A DNA stretch of 64,000 bases from Symbiodinium natans. Taxonomy: Eukaryota > Sar > Dinophyceae > Suessiales > Symbiodiniaceae. The translations under genes and the position numbers were made by a program. Shown here one piece after another: positions 47,886 to 56,339 of this stretch. Numbering within the stretch: position 1 is the first letter of the stretch; each line of letters begins with the position of its first letter. Below the pieces are notes generated by a model. It had not been told where the DNA came from and ran no database searches. It saw only the letters and a list, made by a program, of their open reading frames with translations. The stretch covers positions 1 to 64,000 of the forward strand of contig CAJNDS010000115.1 of assembly GCA_905221605.1 (NCBI GenBank), written 5' to 3'.

Positions 47886-48179
47886 TGTGAGCAGGTCTAA
47901 GCACGCACGTTGCATGTGCAGAGCTGCCAGAACCAGTGCTGTAGTTTTCTTTGCATGTGTAGGTTTGCAATTCGTTTCAATGCCAATTTTGGCTCAAGTA
48001 CCGAGCTTGTGCCTTTGAGCACGGTAGAGTCGTACAGTAGCTCTTAGGTTGCTGTGCGGTCCGACCGGACGCACTCAGGCGTAGCTGCACAAGTGCTTGA
48101 ACTCGCGAAGTCGTAAAACAGCGTGACCGGGCTGTGATTGCATTGGCTTAGTGCAAGTCCAGTGCTGGTCGACTTCACA
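47886..48179 (+). repeat. 5' LTR of the Ty3-like element
   Basis: 294 bp with TGTGA...TCACA ends, alignable to 19977-20274. Shared blocks include GAGCAGGTC, CTTTGCATGT, TTTTGGCTCAAGTA, GCGGTCCGACCGGACGC and CGCGAAGTCGTAAAACAGCG. The base directly upstream is the end of (TAG)n. Confidence 0.9.
47982..47998 (+). promoter_or_regulatory. Spliced-leader-like string in the 5' LTR
   Basis: GCCAATTTTGGCTCAAG, identical to 20072-20088 although the flanking LTR sequence has diverged. Compared with the dinoflagellate leader 3' end (GCCATTTTGGCTCAAG) it has one additional A and is followed by TA. Confidence 0.75.
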
Positions 48180-48382
48180 ATGGGGGGCTGTTCTGGGAAA
48201 GTACAGCTCTTGTGCCTACGGCCCGAGTGGGCAAGCATTGCTTTGCTTGTCTGTCGCGGTCCGTGACCTGGACGCGTGGACTGTGTGCCACGCTTGCGGC
48301 CTGTTAACCAAGGCGCGGCGCTTCGCGTGCCACGCCTGCGGCCTGCTAACCAAGGCGCGGCTTTTCGCCTTGTGTTGCGGGG
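48180..48382 (+). promoter_or_regulatory. Leader region: primer site, uORF and 42-bp duplication
   Basis: TGGGGGGCTG starts one base after the LTR and could be the tRNA primer site (TGG start). ATG 48180 opens a 28-codon uORF (MGGCSGKVQLL...) that stops at 48264. A 42-bp segment beginning GCCACGCTTGCGGCC is tandemly duplicated (48287-48328 and 48329-48370). The first copy of the element's dispersed GCGG..CCGTGACCTGG motif is at 48256-48276. Confidence 0.55.
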
Positions 48383-51352
48383 ATGTCCGCAGAGGTAGCA
48401 GGTCAGGCTGAGGGCGTCACCCTCCTCGAAGCTATCGAGGGTGGAGACGTCCCCTATCCCGAGCGGATGAGCTACGTCGCTTGGCTTAAGTGGCGTAGGG
48501 AGACTGGCAGCCGTCCGTTGTCCAAGCGGGATGGGGTTAGCACTACGCCAGAGCAAGAGGCGGCTCTCTGGCGAAAAGTCATGAAGTTCCTCCATGACGC
48601 CGAAGACGATGACGAGGATGAGGAGGAAGAAGAAGAGGACTCCGAGCTAGTCCCTGAGGCCTCGGGCGCTGGAGGCGACAGTCCGCCGCGGGTGGACGTC
48701 AGCGCCGCGGCTAGGGAGCTGGCCATGGTCCCTACCGGTGCTGCCTATGTCCCTGCTACGGCACCAGGGTCCCGCCCGGCGGGGCCGTCCGGTCCGCCGT
48801 CGACAGCAGGTTCAGTGCCAGGCACCGCAGAGGGCTTGCAGGGGGAGCTGCGCGCGATTTTCCGTCCAGACCAAGAACCGGTCGCGGACTACCTGACGCG
48901 CGTTTCGCGGATTGTCCTCGCGCTGAAGGCGCATGGAGTCACGGTGAGCTCCCGTGACCTTGACGCCTTAAGCACCAAAGCCACCCTCCTTGCGGATGAG
49001 TTCTCCAAGATAGGCGGGGACTGGCATCCGACAAAGATGGTCCGTCGGCTGCGGACCAGATTCTCGGTCGCGGCTTTGCGCGGTGGCGAGGACCCCGAAG
49101 ACGCAGAGGAGATTCAGCGTGAAATCCAATGCATCGGGGAGCTTATCCTCGCGTTGGGGGGAAAAGAAAGCTCGAGCCAAGAGAAGGTTTGGAGCTCCCC
49201 GTCCGATGTGCCAGTTGAAGCCGTGGGGCCGCGTTCCCCAGGGCTCCCACAGCCTGCGACTGCAAGTGGGTTGGGGGTAGGATTGGACCGTGGAGGTTTG
49301 CACGCTGCAGAGGCTGCAGGTGGTCCTTCCGCGGCCCGTGACCTGGGCGCGACGGACGGCGATTCCCCTTTGCGCGCGAAGCTTGCGGCGCTGGAGATGG
49401 AGATAGAAGCCCTGAAGCGAGGTTCAGACGGCGGAGGTTCGCAGACCGGGTCCCAAAACCCGGCGGGCGATTTCGCCGCCGCACTCGCCGCCCAAACTGA
49501 AGCGCTGAAAGAAGCGTTAGCGCAGAGGGGCGGGCAAAGCTCCATAACTACGGTCAAAACTGACCTCACGTGGCCGACGCTGACCGACGACAAGTCGGAC
49601 GCGCGAGACGTTGTCCTGTTCTACGAGGAGTTCGAGGACGTCTGCGCGCTGGCCAACAACTGTCGCGGTATGAGTGCGCGCGAGAAGCTGCTAGCGCTAC
49701 GCGGGCGCTGCCGCGGCTCCCGCATGAAGACGTACACGAACGCGTACCGCGCAGCGTGGAAGTCGGGAGAGGTTCTCTCCGATCCACAGGCGGTGTACGA
49801 CCGCATCAAGAACAAGCACTTGATGTTCGGGGAATCGCGGGAGGAAAGAGAAGTCCGCGTGGATGGTGAGCATGCCTCCCTCGCGAAGGGCAAGCTCACA
49901 GGCCACCAATTCGAGCCTTTGTTTGAGGCATCGATCGCGGACCTTGAGGCGGTGGGTCTTGGGAAGACCCCACGAGAGTTGTATCTCTCGTACCTCCGCA
50001 AGATGCCCCCGTATCTCCAAAAGGAGATACGGAGCGACAAGCGGTTGTGGCCCGGCGATCCGAAGGATGGCGGGCTGCGAGGGCCGCAGACTTGGGAGGA
50101 GAGCCATAAGGTCGTCTTGGAGTACGAACAGAGGGAAGCAGCTCACCGGGCTGTTTCCCACTCTGTGTACTCAGCGACCGGCTCGCAGAGCGCGGACCCG
50201 TCGGTCGCGCTAGCCGAGGCTCAGAAGGAGATTAAGAGCCTCAAGGCCGCTGCGAAGGCTGCTGCGAAAGGAGCAGCTGCCGCGGCCAAAGCTGGCGCGG
50301 ACCAGACGTTTGCCGCTGCGTCGAAGGGAGCTGGCAAAGGAGCGGACAAGAAGATCTGCTTCCACTTTCGCGACCACGGGAATTGCCCGAAAGGGGATGC
50401 CTGCCCGTACAGCCACGACAAGGAGCTTCGCAGAAAGGCTCTCGCGGCCAAGAAGGGTGACCAGACCTTTGCCACTGCGAAAGGTAAGGGCAAGGGGAAG
50501 GGAGGTGGCAAGGCAAAGGCCAACGCGAAGCCTAAGGCTGCGGCCAAAGGCGCGGCAAAGCCACCAGGCACTGTTTGCCCCTTTTTCTCCAAGAATGGGT
50601 CGTGCAAGAAAGGAGCCAGCTGCGACATGGTCCACAACCTGACGACCTCAGGAGGGACGCCGGCCTTGCCTGCCAACTGGGCCGCGCCCTCCGGTGCTTC
50701 CATGTCAAACCCCTTCGCGGCGTTCAGTGTCCAGATAGGCAGCTCAGGCGTCCAGGCAGGCGTCTCAGGAGCCGCAGGACGCGCCGCGGTGCAGCAGCAC
50801 GCGCTTCCGTTGAGCAAGGGCGGGCGGGACAAGTTCGCCGCCCTGGACGATCTGCCGAAGGACTGGTGGAACCTGGCGGACAACGAGCCAGGAGGCTACC
50901 AGTACAGGACGGTAGTCCAGGTTCTCGACCGTAAGGTCGAGTGCATGCTCGACGGATGCGCCGGCGCGAACCACGTGACCGAGGAACTCGTGGTGGGCAT
51001 GATGAACCGGGCTGCAGAGCTGGGGATCGGCACGGAGGATCCCGGCTTCCCGGTCGTGAGACTCGAAAAGTGGGTCCACCCCGAATACGTGCATGGCATT
51101 GCTTCGGGAGCCCCCGTTCCTCTGAAGGGGGCAGCAGTCTTGCGCGTCACGCTGCTGGAAGGCAGGACGGCGGACGACTGTCGCCCCAACACCGAAATTT
51201 TCGTGCGATGCAAAATCGCAGCCAGGGGGACGTCCGATTGGCACGGACTGATCCTCGGCGGCAGAGCGTTGGACTGCGCCGGAAGGATGGGCCTGGGATT
51301 CAGGCCGGGTCCCGACTTCCACGTCCTCGACACGCTGGGAGCCCAGATGTGA
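48383..51352 (+). CDS. gag: Gag with two CCCH zinc fingers and retropepsin-like end
   Basis: 989 aa from ATG 48383. An acidic Asp/Glu run lies at residues ~72-88 and a Pro/Ser/Gly-rich linker follows. A helical capsid-like block has DVVLFYEEFEDVCALANNC and KLTGHQFEPLFEASIADLE. Two zinc fingers of the CX8CX5CX3H type begin at C659 (CFHFRDHGNCPKGDACPYSH) and C732 (CPFFSKNGSCKKGASCDMVH), separated by Lys/Ala/Gly-rich basic linkers. CCCH fingers bind RNA and here take the place of the usual CCHC knuckle. The C-terminal ~150 residues look like an aspartic protease: VECMLDGCAGANHV (D857; DGCA instead of DSGA) and later LILGGRALD, the hydrophobic-Gly strand. The stop at 51350-51352 is followed in frame +1 by a continuation without a start codon, so Gag and Pol are probably one product through a shift or a one-base indel. 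Confidence 0.85.
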   Translation: MSAEVAGQAEGVTLLEAIEGGDVPYPERMSYVAWLKWRRETGSRPLSKRDGVSTTPEQEAALWRKVMKFLHDAEDDDEDEEEEEEDSELVPEASGAGGDSPPRVDVSAAARELAMVPTGAAYVPATAPGSRPAGPSGPPSTAGSVPGTAEGLQGELRAIFRPDQEPVADYLTRVSRIVLALKAHGVTVSSRDLDALSTKATLLADEFSKIGGDWHPTKMVRRLRTRFSVAALRGGEDPEDAEEIQREIQCIGELILALGGKESSSQEKVWSSPSDVPVEAVGPRSPGLPQPATASGLGVGLDRGGLHAAEAAGGPSAARDLGATDGDSPLRAKLAALEMEIEALKRGSDGGGSQTGSQNPAGDFAAALAAQTEALKEALAQRGGQSSITTVKTDLTWPTLTDDKSDARDVVLFYEEFEDVCALANNCRGMSAREKLLALRGRCRGSRMKTYTNAYRAAWKSGEVLSDPQAVYDRIKNKHLMFGESREEREVRVDGEHASLAKGKLTGHQFEPLFEASIADLEAVGLGKTPRELYLSYLRKMPPYLQKEIRSDKRLWPGDPKDGGLRGPQTWEESHKVVLEYEQREAAHRAVSHSVYSATGSQSADPSVALAEAQKEIKSLKAAAKAAAKGAAAAAKAGADQTFAAASKGAGKGADKKICFHFRDHGNCPKGDACPYSHDKELRRKALAAKKGDQTFATAKGKGKGKGGGKAKANAKPKAAAKGAAKPPGTVCPFFSKNGSCKKGASCDMVHNLTTSGGTPALPANWAAPSGASMSNPFAAFSVQIGSSGVQAGVSGAAGRAAVQQHALPLSKGGRDKFAALDDLPKDWWNLADNEPGGYQYRTVVQVLDRKVECMLDGCAGANHVTEELVVGMMNRAAELGIGTEDPGFPVVRLEKWVHPEYVHGIASGAPVPLKGAAVLRVTLLEGRTADDCRPNTEIFVRCKIAARGTSDWHGLILGGRALDCAGRMGLGFRPGPDFHVLDTLGAQM

Positions 51353-51353
51353 G

Positions 51354-54300
51354 GATCACAGCAAGACCCGGAAGGACAGGGCCTATGCCTTTGAAGCGCG
51401 GTTGTCAAGCCTGGACGACGCGTCATGCACCGAGCCTGGGGGCGGAAGTCGTGAGCTTCTCCGCTATGACGGGGAAGAGCCGCTCGAGCTCTCGCCAGGT
51501 GATGGGGTGCTGGTGCCAGTCGTGCGGGAGGCAGGAGTCTCCGCAGAGGGATCCCTGTCCGAGGTTGTGCTTCCGGTTGAGTGCGGGGTTGAGGCTGTGC
51601 CAGGTCTCTGGCCCACAGGAGAGGGTAAAGGGTTTGTTTTGCTTGCAGCCCAAGAGTGTGATCACTCTCTCCAGCCGGGCGAGGTTGTTGCGGAAGTGCG
51701 TTCCGGCCTCGTCAGCACTGCGGCCTGTGGTTGTGGCGCGATTGAGACGGTGTTCGAGTCAGAGCCGTCTCCGCAGGCATGTGCGGATTGTGGGGTCGCC
51801 GTTGCTTCGGTTGACCATGACCCGTGCTTTGCTTGCGGGTCCGCGTCCAGGGCCGCGGCAAGAAGCTTCCAAGGTTGTTCCTCGTGTGCGCGGTCCTTTG
51901 GGCGGCTGCGTACCGGCGCCAGGATCGGTGTGCTATCGGTCCTTGCTGCGGTGACTGTTCTCGCTTCGGTGTGGGGCGGGAGCGGCCCGGTTGGGCGCCC
52001 TGTTGAGGAGCCTGGAGTGCTTACTTGCTTGGACCACCTTCCAAGCGTCGACAGCTGGTGGGAGGCGCCAGGTGGTTACGCGTCTGTGTGGGGTAGGCGC
52101 CCTGCGCAGAAGGACCTTGGGACCCTGGCGGTCGAGAAGGCGCCTTACGAAACGTGCTTGCTTCAGCGCGCAGGTGAGGCGTGGCGTCTTTGGGACACGA
52201 GGGATTTGCGTGTGGCGGAAAGCGTTGCGTGCAGCGATGAGGTTCCAGTCACCGAACGCCTCGCGGTCTTTAGGACGCGCAAGGGGCCACGCTGGGCTGG
52301 CTGGCGTGAGGGATCGGCCACGGCTGGAAGAGGCGCAAGTGACGCTGTGCGCCCAGCAGACGCGGTCGACACGGCGCGCTGCCCGAGCTATCATATCGTG
52401 GAGAGCTGGGATATCGACAAGATGATCGAAGAGCCTCCAACGGACTACTATTATGAGAAGCTCGCGGCAGATATGCGCGCCCGGCACCCTAAGGCGTGCC
52501 CGCACCTCCTCGACCACCTCGTTTCCTTAGAGGGTTTCCTAGACAAGTCAATCTTGTTTGGGTTCTCCTTTGGAATCAGCAAGGCCGAAGTTTGTGTCTC
52601 CAAAGGTAAGCTCCTAGGACACAACATTGGGCGGGACGGGAGTTCGCCTGACGAAGAGCGTTGTCAGGCGGTGATTGACTTTCCCCCGCTCTGGGAGAAG
52701 CTTCACATTCAGCAATTTTTGGGTTGCGCAAATTGGTTGCGCGGCTACCTGCCTGTTGAGTATGGGCACGCAGCCAAGATTTTAGGGCAGTGGCAGAAGC
52801 CAGGCGCCGTCTTTCCTGAAGGCGGGCTGGGCTCAGCCGCCACCGAGGGTTGCAAAGCCTTTAAAGCGATTAAGCGCATGATGCAGAACCGCATCAATTT
52901 GGCTACCTTCGATGAGGCCTCCGCTGCGGATGGGTCGTGTCCCCTTGAGCAGATCGCGGATGCGTCGGGCATCGCGGTAGGGGGCAGCGTCGTGCAGATG
53001 ACGCGTGACTTGAGTCAGCTCAAAGTGCTTATGACGCACTCAAAGAGCTTGACCCCCGCGCAGCAGAACTGGCCGCCCTTGATACAGGAGGCGTTTGCCC
53101 AGCTCGAGGTAAAGCGGGCGACACGCCGCATGTTTGGCTCTATTCGGACTCTGTGTTGGACAGATCATGCCAACCTTACCCGAGCGCAAACGTCGGACAT
53201 CGGAATGGATCCGAAACTCGTCCGGTGGGTTGCGGAAATCCTTATGGATGGGTCCGAAATAAGGAGCCTTAGCGGTCGCTCAGCGACGCTGGGTGACAGT
53301 TTTAGCCGCAATCCCAAGGATCGGGATGCGCTCCTTGCGGCGAGGACGAAAGATCTCGAGGGCCTTTCGGGCCAACTCCGAGGTTTCGACCTGGACCAGT
53401 ACCTCGGAGAGGGTACTGAGGGTGACGGACCCGTGCCCTGGGCGGTCGGCAACGACGCCGTCCCAGAGCCTGCGGGCCGTGTCCAGGCCGCGGCTGTGCC
53501 GATGTGCGTCGTCGCAGCCCTTCCGGTGCGCGTCATGGTTGTCTTTGACTACGCGCGTTGGAAAGAGCAGGACGCAGAGCTGACTGAGATCAGGCGCGTC
53601 TTCCAAGCGAGCCTCCCTGGAGTTTCTGTGGCTGTCAGGGGTTGTTGGGGTCCGTTTGAGGATACCGACGGGCTTGCCTCGCATTTCGATTGCGGGGCCG
53701 GCAGGCTCGCAGGGACCAAGAAGATCAAGCGGATCAGGGTCGACTTGCTTACTTCGTGTGCCAAGGTTCTTAGGGAAGCTTCGGGGTTTAGTCCGCAGTT
53801 CCTCGTAGGACTTGGGCAAGGCGGGCTTGTCACAGCCGTCCTTAGGTGGCCTTTGGTTGTTGAGCTCACGCTCCAAGCAAGGAACCTGCAGCGCAAGGAA
53901 GCCAGGGCTGTAGGAGAGGCTTGGGCAGGCATCAAGGCTATCTGGGCGGTGCGGCCACGCCTTTGGCGCACGCAGCAAGGCCACTTGGAAGTGGCCGAGG
54001 CTTGTCCGGAACTCAAGAAGGATTTTCCGGAGCCTCCCCTGCGAGGTTTTGGGATCGTAGGGAAGCAGGCATTGGGGGCGGAAGTCCTGCGGTCCTTGAG
54101 GTTGGACGCGGTTCGTTCCATCGATGATGCCAGCATTAGAGGGATGCTGGACGAACCGTCACGACCCCTCTGGGACCATGAGGGTCTGTGCATCTGCGGC
54201 AAGCGGACCTACCTGTTTTCTCGCTGCCCCACCTGCATCGAGAAAGAGGCAGTCGATACCTCGGTAGAGATAGCCGAGCGGGAGGAGCCCGAACCTCCGC

Positions 54301-56339
54301 TTGAGGGCGACCTTGAGGCCCATGAGGTAGGCCTAGAGGTCAACTCCGTCCTTGCAACTTTGGATAGGACAGGAGGTTTAGTTAGGGTTAGGTCCTCAAC
54401 CATCCAGCAATGGGCGGTAGGGTTCAGGACTACGCCCAAAGATGCTCCAGTTCCCACAGCATATGGCATGCTGAGTGGGAAGATATGGAAGAAGAGCCAT
54501 TCCATGAAGCTCAGCCTCGGCTCCCAGCACAAGGATCTTTCCAAGTGGGGCGATGTGAAGCCTTACTGGACCACATGGGTGGTTAGAGAAGATGGTGCTG
54601 TGGTGGCGGGGCACAACTGCTCGCCCCTGAATGTGGTTCAGGGCGACATCATCGTGCATTGGTCGTCAGTGGTGAACTGGCACGGCCACAGACATGTCGT
54701 GAATGAGCAGTGTGAAGTGCTCTGGAGATCTAAGGGCAAAGAGGTTGCCTTAGACCCCTCCTTCAGCAAGCTGATAGCCCTTGTGGGTAGGGTTACTCAG
54801 GTCATTGGCTGGCGGGCAACCGGAGAAGCTTCGGATCCCCGCAGTTCTACCCGGCAGGCGTCAAGGGTCCTTGCTCAATTCTCTTCGTCCAACGAGGGCG
54901 TGGAAGGGCATTGGACCGCGGGCGCTATCAGTCGCGGAAAGAATGCCAATGAGTGCAAGCTGAAGGGTAGAGTTTTGGCGTTTATGGGTGAGGAGCACAA
55001 GGGCCCTGCTGTGGTTCTAGAGCTCGTCAGCCATAGCCCCATCCTGTGCATTTGGGACCATTCCTCAACCAAGGTCAAGGTCGAGTTTAAGGGCGGTGTT
55101 CCGTCTTTGAGCCTGATCGCGGAGGAGGACGAAAATCGTCGTGAGCAGCTTGCGGTCGAGGCAAGGGACGCGGCGAACATTTCGGAGTTCCGAGTCACGG
55201 GATCCCTTCGTACGGCGTGGTACGAGGGTCAGCGGCGCGATCCCTCATTGGCGGGCTCGATTCGCAAGCCAGAGCCGCCGATGGTGATCTCCGGAGACGG
55301 GTTGCTCGAGCGCGAGGTGACCCTCAGGACGGGTCAAACCGTCGTTGTCCCAGTGGTTCCCAACGGGGCTGCGGGCGCGAATGGAGTGACCTGGCGCCGC
55401 GCTTGCTACAATTCAGTCCACTGTGGAGTCCTTGGGGCCCATAGGTCCGCTGAGGTTACCATCAAGCTGCTAGAGAGGGCAGTCTGGTGGCCCGACTTAG
55501 AGAAAGATGTGCGGACCTGGGTCGCCAAATGTCTTGCTTGCATTAAAGGCCGCTCTCGACCGACGAAGGTCGAGGCTCGTGCGGTCAAATGTGGCGCCGA
55601 GACATGCTGGCAGGAGGTCAGCGTGGACTGTGAAGGCCCGAACCGAGAGGACAGGGAAGGGCATAGGTACTCGCTTACGTACTTCGATTGCCTCAGTCAT
55701 GCTGTCCTCCTCGAGCCGATGAGGTCTCTGACTCATGCTGAAGTCAGAAGGGCGTTCGTGCGCTGTGTGCTTCGCAGCAGGACGATCCCGAGCCTCATCA
55801 GGTCGGATAGAGGGCCAGAGTTTAAGAATGCGCTCATGGCGGAACTCAGCGCTATGCTTGGGACCGAGTGGCGGTTCAGCGCGCCCTTGCGGCCTTGTGA
55901 GTTGGGCGCAAACGAGCGAGTCCACCAAGAAGTTCAAAAGGTGCTGGGGGCGGTCGTCAGACAAGTCGGCGCCTCCCTTTCCGAAGCTTGGTCGGATTGG
56001 CTCGTGGTGGCGGAGTACGTCATAGATAACACTCCGGGACCCCACGGGTATACCCCGAGGGACCTAGAGCGGAGCTGGTCGCTCGCTCTACCACTTGAAA
56101 AGGACGTCCTGCGAGACGCCTTGCAGTTCGAACCCATCTCTGATTGGGCTCGGAGCCAGTTCAAGCAGTTCTCGGAGCTAGCTGCTGCGGTCCGAGAGCA
56201 CTGGCCTCAGAAGCGCGGGCGAAACTTGCAAACCGCCATAGGCGCACTGTGGACCTTAAGCCAGGCGACCGAGTGGTCTGGAACGCTCCGAGGGCCCGTT
56301 CAGAGGGGGCGGGGCGTGTGCCTTGGAAACCGGGTCTGA
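51354..56339 (+). CDS. pol: Pol part 1: RT thumb/connection, RNase H, integrase
   Basis: Open directly behind Gag; the first start-like codon is TTG 51402 and residues are counted from there. Cys pairs (CGCG, CADCG, CFACG, CSSC; residues 108-165) suggest zinc ribbons, followed by a membrane-like segment (~170-192). Residues ~370-500 match the RT thumb and connection (FGFSFGISKAEVCV, KLLGHNIGRDG, HIQQFLGCANWLRGYLP), but no RT palm or YxDD motif precedes them. RNase H has D520 (ADASG), Glu in QEAFAQLEVKRA, D588 (WTDHANL) and Asp in GDSFSRNP. Next come a hydrolase-like alpha/beta region (VGLGQGG), a CICG..CPTC ribbon, then integrase: HCGVLGAH with CLAC, and D1409, D1469, E1505 (x59, x35). The frame changes at ~56205 inside the integrase C-terminus. 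Confidence 0.9.
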   Translation, partial: DHSKTRKDRAYAFEARLSSLDDASCTEPGGGSRELLRYDGEEPLELSPGDGVLVPVVREAGVSAEGSLSEVVLPVECGVEAVPGLWPTGEGKGFVLLAAQECDHSLQPGEVVAEVRSGLVSTAACGCGAIETVFESEPSPQACADCGVAVASVDHDPCFACGSASRAAARSFQGCSSCARSFGRLRTGARIGVLSVLAAVTVLASVWGGSGPVGRPVEEPGVLTCLDHLPSVDSWWEAPGGYASVWGRRPAQKDLGTLAVEKAPYETCLLQRAGEAWRLWDTRDLRVAESVACSDEVPVTERLAVFRTRKGPRWAGWREGSATAGRGASDAVRPADAVDTARCPSYHIVESWDIDKMIEEPPTDYYYEKLAADMRARHPKACPHLLDHLVSLEGFLDKSILFGFSFGISKAEVCVSKGKLLGHNIGRDGSSPDEERCQAVIDFPPLWEKLHIQQFLGCANWLRGYLPVEYGHAAKILGQWQKPGAVFPEGGLGSAATEGCKAFKAIKRMMQNRINLATFDEASAADGSCPLEQIADASGIAVGGSVVQMTRDLSQLKVLMTHSKSLTPAQQNWPPLIQEAFAQLEVKRATRRMFGSIRTLCWTDHANLTRAQTSDIGMDPKLVRWVAEILMDGSEIRSLSGRSATLGDSFSRNPKDRDALLAARTKDLEGLSGQLRGFDLDQYLGEGTEGDGPVPWAVGNDAVPEPAGRVQAAAVPMCVVAALPVRVMVVFDYARWKEQDAELTEIRRVFQASLPGVSVAVRGCWGPFEDTDGLASHFDCGAGRLAGTKKIKRIRVDLLTSCAKVLREASGFSPQFLVGLGQGGLVTAVLRWPLVVELTLQARNLQRKEARAVGEAWAGIKAIWAVRPRLWRTQQGHLEVAEACPELKKDFPEPPLRGFGIVGKQALGAEVLRSLRLDAVRSIDDASIRGMLDEPSRPLWDHEGLCICGKRTYLFSRCPTCIEKEAVDTSVEIAEREEPEPPLEGDLEAHEVGLEVNSVLATLDRTGGLVRVRSSTIQQWAVGFRTTPKDAPVPTAYGMLSGKIWKKSHSMKLSLGSQHKDLSKWGDVKPYWTTWVVREDGAVVAGHNCSPLNVVQGDIIVHWSSVVNWHGHRHVVNEQCEVLWRSKGKEVALDPSFSKLIALVGRVTQVIGWRATGEASDPRSSTRQASRVLAQFSSSNEGVEGHWTAGAISRGKNANECKLKGRVLAFMGEEHKGPAVVLELVSHSPILCIWDHSSTKVKVEFKGGVPSLSLIAEEDENRREQLAVEARDAANISEFRVTGSLRTAWYEGQRRDPSLAGSIRKPEPPMVISGDGLLEREVTLRTGQTVVVPVVPNGAAGANGVTWRRACYNSVHCGVLGAHRSAEVTIKLLERAVWWPDLEKDVRTWVAKCLACIKGRSRPTKVEARAVKCGAETCWQEVSVDCEGPNREDREGHRYSLTYFDCLSHAVLLEPMRSLTHAEVRRAFVRCVLRSRTIPSLIRSDRGPEFKNALMAELSAMLGTEWRFSAPLRPCELGANERVHQEVQKVLGAVVRQVGASLSEAWSDWLVVAEYVIDNTPGPHGYTPRDLERSWSLALPLEKDVLRDALQFEPISDWARSQFKQFSELAAAVREHWPQKRGRNLQTAIGALWTLSQATEWSGTLRGPVQRGRGVCLGNRV

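Noticed and set aside
50941-51954. 337-residue plus-strand ORF overlapping the Gag/Pol junction
   Set aside because: Overlaps the better supported Gag and Pol frames, which contain protease motifs and zinc ribbons; this frame is Arg/Gly-rich shadow sequence from high GC content.
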